Source: Pomacea canaliculata (taxonomy: Eukaryota; Mollusca; Gastropoda; Architaenioglossa; Ampullariidae). Taken from it: a stretch of DNA of 64,000 nucleotides. The position numbers and the translations under genes were made by a program. Below are positions 60,225 through 64,000 of this stretch, in pieces. Every line of letters starts with the position of its first letter. Positions within the stretch are counted from its first letter, which is position 1. The stretch is from assembly GCF_003073045.1 (NCBI RefSeq), contig NC_037590.1, forward strand, positions 9,071,042 through 9,135,041, read 5' to 3'. Below the pieces are notes generated by a model. That model saw nothing but the letters and a program-made list of their open reading frames with translations. It had not been told where the DNA came from and ran no database searches.

Positions 60225-63200
60225 TCAAGATTTTGGATCATCCCCAAAGTTCTGCCTGATCTGCTCAAAGAAGATAAATGTGAACACTGTGTGGGGTCCA
60301 AGTCGAACAAATGCTGGAACAAATCCCTGTAAGAAAAAAAAGGGAAAAGGAAACATCTATTATTATGATAAAGGGAAGTAATCATCAGCAAATTGGACGA
60401 TAAAAGTCTAGTTCTTCTCTTCTCTTCCCTGCTATTCTACCTCTTACCACAAACATTTATAGGTGGACTGTCTGTCTGCTGAGACCAACGCCTAGCCTTT
60501 TGCAAAGTTCTCCGCTGTTAATTTTGACGATCCTAAACAATGAATGTGACTAAACTGGAAGCTTTGTATACACCAGCCTTATTTTAGTAGTTAACTGAAA
60601 AAAAATCATCTGCAAGCAGTCCAGTAATACAAGTTCGTACTCTTATGCTTACTTTGAAAAATCCCATAGGTCCATTCTTTGCAATGTCTACAGCACAAGC
60701 CATGATGCTCTGGAAAAAAAAAATCCTCATCACAATATCCATTAAGGAACTGGTGCTGTTAAGCTCCTGGTGTATTTTACACGAATGAACATGAAAAAGT
60801 TTACCTGTAAAAGAAAATTTCAAATCAGAAGCATGCAGTATAGGTGACTGACATACCACTCAAAGCATTGTGCTGTTTTGTACAAGCACACAAAACTATT
60901 TGTTATCCATCCAATACAATATTTTAGTTTGGTATCTAAAATAAATCGTACAAAACTCTTCCCCAAGAATTAAAGACATTATTTGTGGCTTACAGAATAA
61001 GTTCCTGGAGGGGCATTCATCATTCGGGTTTTCATTACATCTAGAGGCATCGTGAGAAAGGTAGCAATAGTTCCCTGCAACACATATTTTCAGCCTTTTA
61101 TAGCATGTAAATGTCTCCATAATGAAGGTGATGCAGTGTTTGGGTTATGCTGACATGAAAAATATGTGCCTTTCAGAATGCCAAAGTACTAAGTGGAAAA
61201 TGATTGAGAATATGAAACATTCTAGGTGATAAAAAGTACATAAAAATGTTTATAATAATAACACAATTTCAGAGATTAGTAGAAACTGACCTCATAAAGG
61301 CAAAAAAAATTTAAAAAGTTTAAAAATATTTTTTTCGGTCATTAAGCTAACAGGGAAACGCACTGTTGTGTTAAAATCAAAGTACAAAGTGTTCTTAATA
61401 ATCAAGCTACCCCACAGTGATCAGTCCCGATTTCAGCTGGAAAATGGTGAAATTTAAACGCTATTTGATACTGTATGCCTTTTCAGAACCCCCCTCATAT
61501 TATACCTTATCAGAGAGCCTAAAGTCTAAATTTTCAATCTCTGAAATTAATTTGAATATTAATGAATCATAAGTTTATGAGTAAGCAAATTTTGTCATTG
61601 ATTCCAAGGCTATCCAATGAGAACCCAATACAGAATTGTCCTTGGTAATGAGAAGAAACATGCTGAGCAATTGGTGGACAGGGAGGCAACTCATTGCTTC
61701 TGTGAGTCATTCTTCCATCATTTTGTGGCAGATCACATATACAGTATACACAATCACACCTGTGTGCCCGCACACACACACACGCCTCTCAAGACCTGCC
61801 TCAGAATGTAATTATCTCACCGCTAGTGTACTGCAGGTCAGATGAAGGACTATGTTGTCCTGGAAGAAGCCAGTTTTGAGCATTCCAATCTTGATCTGAT
61901 CATAGCAAGCCAACTGTAACCAGAATAAGGTAAGTAAGGCAAACAAGAAATTAATACACACAATTCTCAAAACTCAAAAGTACTAAATATTAGCCAATAA
62001 CAGAACCCCCAAAATACCCAAACAATGAGCATGTGCCAAATTAAAACATCTGATGTTATTCACATGACCTATCAAGACATCAGCACACAACAAATCACGA
62101 CGTGTGCACTGGACAGTTTACAGGCACATAATTAAAAGAAATATTTACACAAGCCTGACCTGACCAATGGTGACCAGGACAGCACGAGAACTGGCCATTG
62201 TGGCACCACTGAAGGACTTGATAGGACCCTCTTCCTTCACTATTCTGTACACGCCATCAATGGCATGCTTATAGCTGAAATCAAGAAATTTATCACATAT
62301 CATTTTCTGTGATTTTCATTTACAGAGAAAAATATTGTTAAAAATGTTCATGTAGAAATGAAAAAATGTTAAGTTTCTAATATCCTTACATTTGTTTCAG
62401 AGTTTCCAAAGTTATAACTTGTAATTAAAACTGAACAAATTAAAACATGAAAAGATGTAGTTGTTACTCCTTTCTGGTTTAAAGAAAATATATATATAAA
62501 CACACGCACTGGTTATAACAGCTCTTATAGTTACACTTCTTTAAGTAAAAGCCCCTCATAAACCTGTAGCACCAGGTATAATCCCAGCTTTTAATTCTAA
62601 TTGTCATTTATAACCTTGACATAGTACCTGTATGATGCAAGGACAGACAACAGATCTTAGCCTGGATCTTACTTTCGTCTCTGGTTCTTTGGCAGCTTGA
62701 CATCATTCTGCATTCTGAAAATGACACAAGCAGAGGAGTCAAGCCTTGTCTGGTCTATTTTCTTCCTTTCTTTTTTGTTTTCTTCTTTTTTTTTCCTCAA
62801 AACTTTGTCTTCAGATAGTTAAGCATAACTAAGGTAATGGTCTGGCAGGCTGGTGGATATGAGGTCACTGAGTTTGTGTCTGAATAGTTCTAAGGATATA
62901 TTTGCTGCAGAGTAAGTTTTATGACCACATACTGGGGATAGCGGTCACATGAGTAGGACACTGTCTTGCTCACCTGACGTTAACCATGTCAGCAGGTGTG
63001 CCCACAAATCCTCCCATTGCACCTGAAATCCCAGCCAGCAGCACCTTCTGGTAGAAAGGAAACTGCCCACCATCTGCTACAATCCGCTTCTTGACTGTTT
63101 CATACACAGCAAACCTTGTCATGGAATAGGTCAGCTGCAAGAAAATGTGTCCAATAGAGTGTAATGATAAACTGCATGCGGACACAAAAGTCATTTTTGC

Positions 63201-63689
63201 TTCAACTCTCACCAACAAAACTGTATGTACTTTAACAGATAATACTCAGCATAGTGACAAAAGCAGTAGCAACAATGACAACAAAAACTACAACAACAAT
63301 AGGGATATCAATTACCTTTTTTCTCACTAATACTAACATTGATTTAACATAAAAACAATGAAAACACACCAGAGGATTTAACATTAAATTTCTAGGAAAG
63401 AAAACAGTTGGGACTGCTCGATACCCAAAAAGAAACAAATCTTTATTTTGACATTAAGCACTATTAGTTGAGTGTATTAATTCACTTAAAGTACTTAGGA
63501 TGTGAACCTGCCAAAGTAAAAAGATGCAGACTTACTACTGTAAGCAGCAACTAACAAATGAAAGCATACCTGGCGAAGAATTGAAGCTGAAAGACCATTA
63601 TACAGTCCAAGAATACCATCACTCTTGACTACACGGATGCCCATCTGCAAGAGGGTGACTTTTTCTTTTTGCTGTGTTTGAAGGTGAAC
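60225..63689 (-). CDS. SLC25A10: mitochondrial dicarboxylate carrier, 5' exon outside the window
   Basis: Minus-strand exons are 63689-63570, 63134-62974, 62714-62673, 62274-62160, 61913-61821, 61074-60994, 60709-60653 and 60326-60225, giving 256 residues. The missing first exon (about 30 residues, ending before VHLQTQQ) is right of 64,000. The protein is a six-helix inner-membrane carrier exchanging malate/succinate for phosphate, sulphate or thiosulphate. Residue identity with vertebrate SLC25A10 is obvious by eye: KVTLLQMGIRVVKSDGIL, GLYNGLSASILRQ, LTYSMTRFAVYETVKKR, GGFVGTPADMVNVRMQNDVK, GATMASSR, the third-repeat carrier signature MPLDVMKTRMMNAP, and IPHTVLTF rendered GPHTVFTF. All junctions are GT-AG and frames close. 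One exon is only 42 bases. A dispersed transposon-like repeat occupies the last intron. The stop is TGA at 60,225-60,227. Confidence 0.92.
60455..60645 (-). mobile_element. dispersed DNA-transposon-like repeat, copy 2
   Basis: The reverse complement of the 39.1-39.3-kb repeat over GTGGACTGTCTGTCTGCTGAG, ACCAACGCCTAGCC, AAGTTCTCCGCTGTTA, GGAAGCTTTGTATACACCAGC, TTTTAGTAGTTAACTG and GCAAGCAGTCCAGTAATAC. The pogo-like terminus is missing. It lies in the last SLC25A10 intron, ending within about ten bases of the splice donor at 60,652. Confidence 0.65.
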
Positions 63690-64000
63690 CTTAAAACGAA
63701 AAAGGCAGCAGCAATTATACCTCTCTTGTATCTCCATGTTTTTAAAAGTTAATATATAGATATATAAACAATAATTTTAATACCTGGTACTTCCATATGT
63801 TAATATTGGTGTTATTAAGAGTTGGGGGAAAAAAAACGAGGAAAATTACCTTTCTAACATAACATTTATAACATATGCATAACAGATTATGATAATAAAT
63901 ATATCTCCTCTTTGTGAATAATGATTGATGTCCTGTCATAAGATCTATGGCTCCTTCTATATCATGACCACTGCAAAACATACATTTTCCTGTAGTGATA
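63690..64000 (-). other. intron of SLC25A10 running off the window
   Basis: AT-rich sequence upstream of the acceptor (CGTTTTAAG ending at 63690). I found no exon encoding the conserved HPLDLLK start of the carrier, so that exon must lie beyond the right edge. Confidence 0.6.

Overview
This is 64 kb of intron-rich animal DNA with sparse genes. Introns of 0.1-2.2 kb, GT-AG splice sites, tRNA-derived SINEs, LINE and MITE remnants and CpG that is not depleted all fit an invertebrate. A mollusc, perhaps a gastropod, is my best inference, but no single marker proves it.

Layout. 1-8.9 kb: no gene I can name; a minisatellite at 2.64-3.08 kb and a SINE flanked by a 12-bp direct repeat at 8.0 kb. 8.9-12.8 kb, minus strand: a complete three-exon coding region for a monocarboxylate-transporter-like protein (SLC16 family, about 831 residues). 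12.8-31.9 kb: gene-poor and repeat-rich, with three SINE families, a decayed LINE, a 5S-rRNA-like sequence and possible 5' untranslated exons. 31.9-35.3 kb, plus strand: a paralogous SLC16-like gene with the same exon plan, but three frame changes in its large exon and a GC-AG intron. 35.5-40.3 kb: a 510-bp MITE, a second dispersed repeat and simple repeats. 40.6-53.4 kb, plus strand: two tandem eight-exon genes related to methylthioribose kinase. Their exon phases match throughout and five of eight exon lengths are identical. The upstream copy has lost several active-site motifs. 55.6-57.2 kb, minus strand: a BED-finger/hAT-like gene or transposon remnant with a 237-bp tandem duplication. 57.5-58.0 kb: a LINE 3' fragment. 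60.2-63.7 kb, minus strand: eight exons of the mitochondrial dicarboxylate carrier SLC25A10, whose first exon lies beyond the right edge.

The genes do not form an operon. The two SLC16-like genes are an inverted, divergently oriented duplicate pair about 19 kb apart, and the two kinase-like genes are a direct tandem duplicate. The most notable item is the kinase pair. Methylthioribose kinase belongs to the bacterial and plant branch of the methionine salvage pathway, whereas animals normally use methylthioadenosine phosphorylase. All family names come from reading translations by eye, since no database search was possible.
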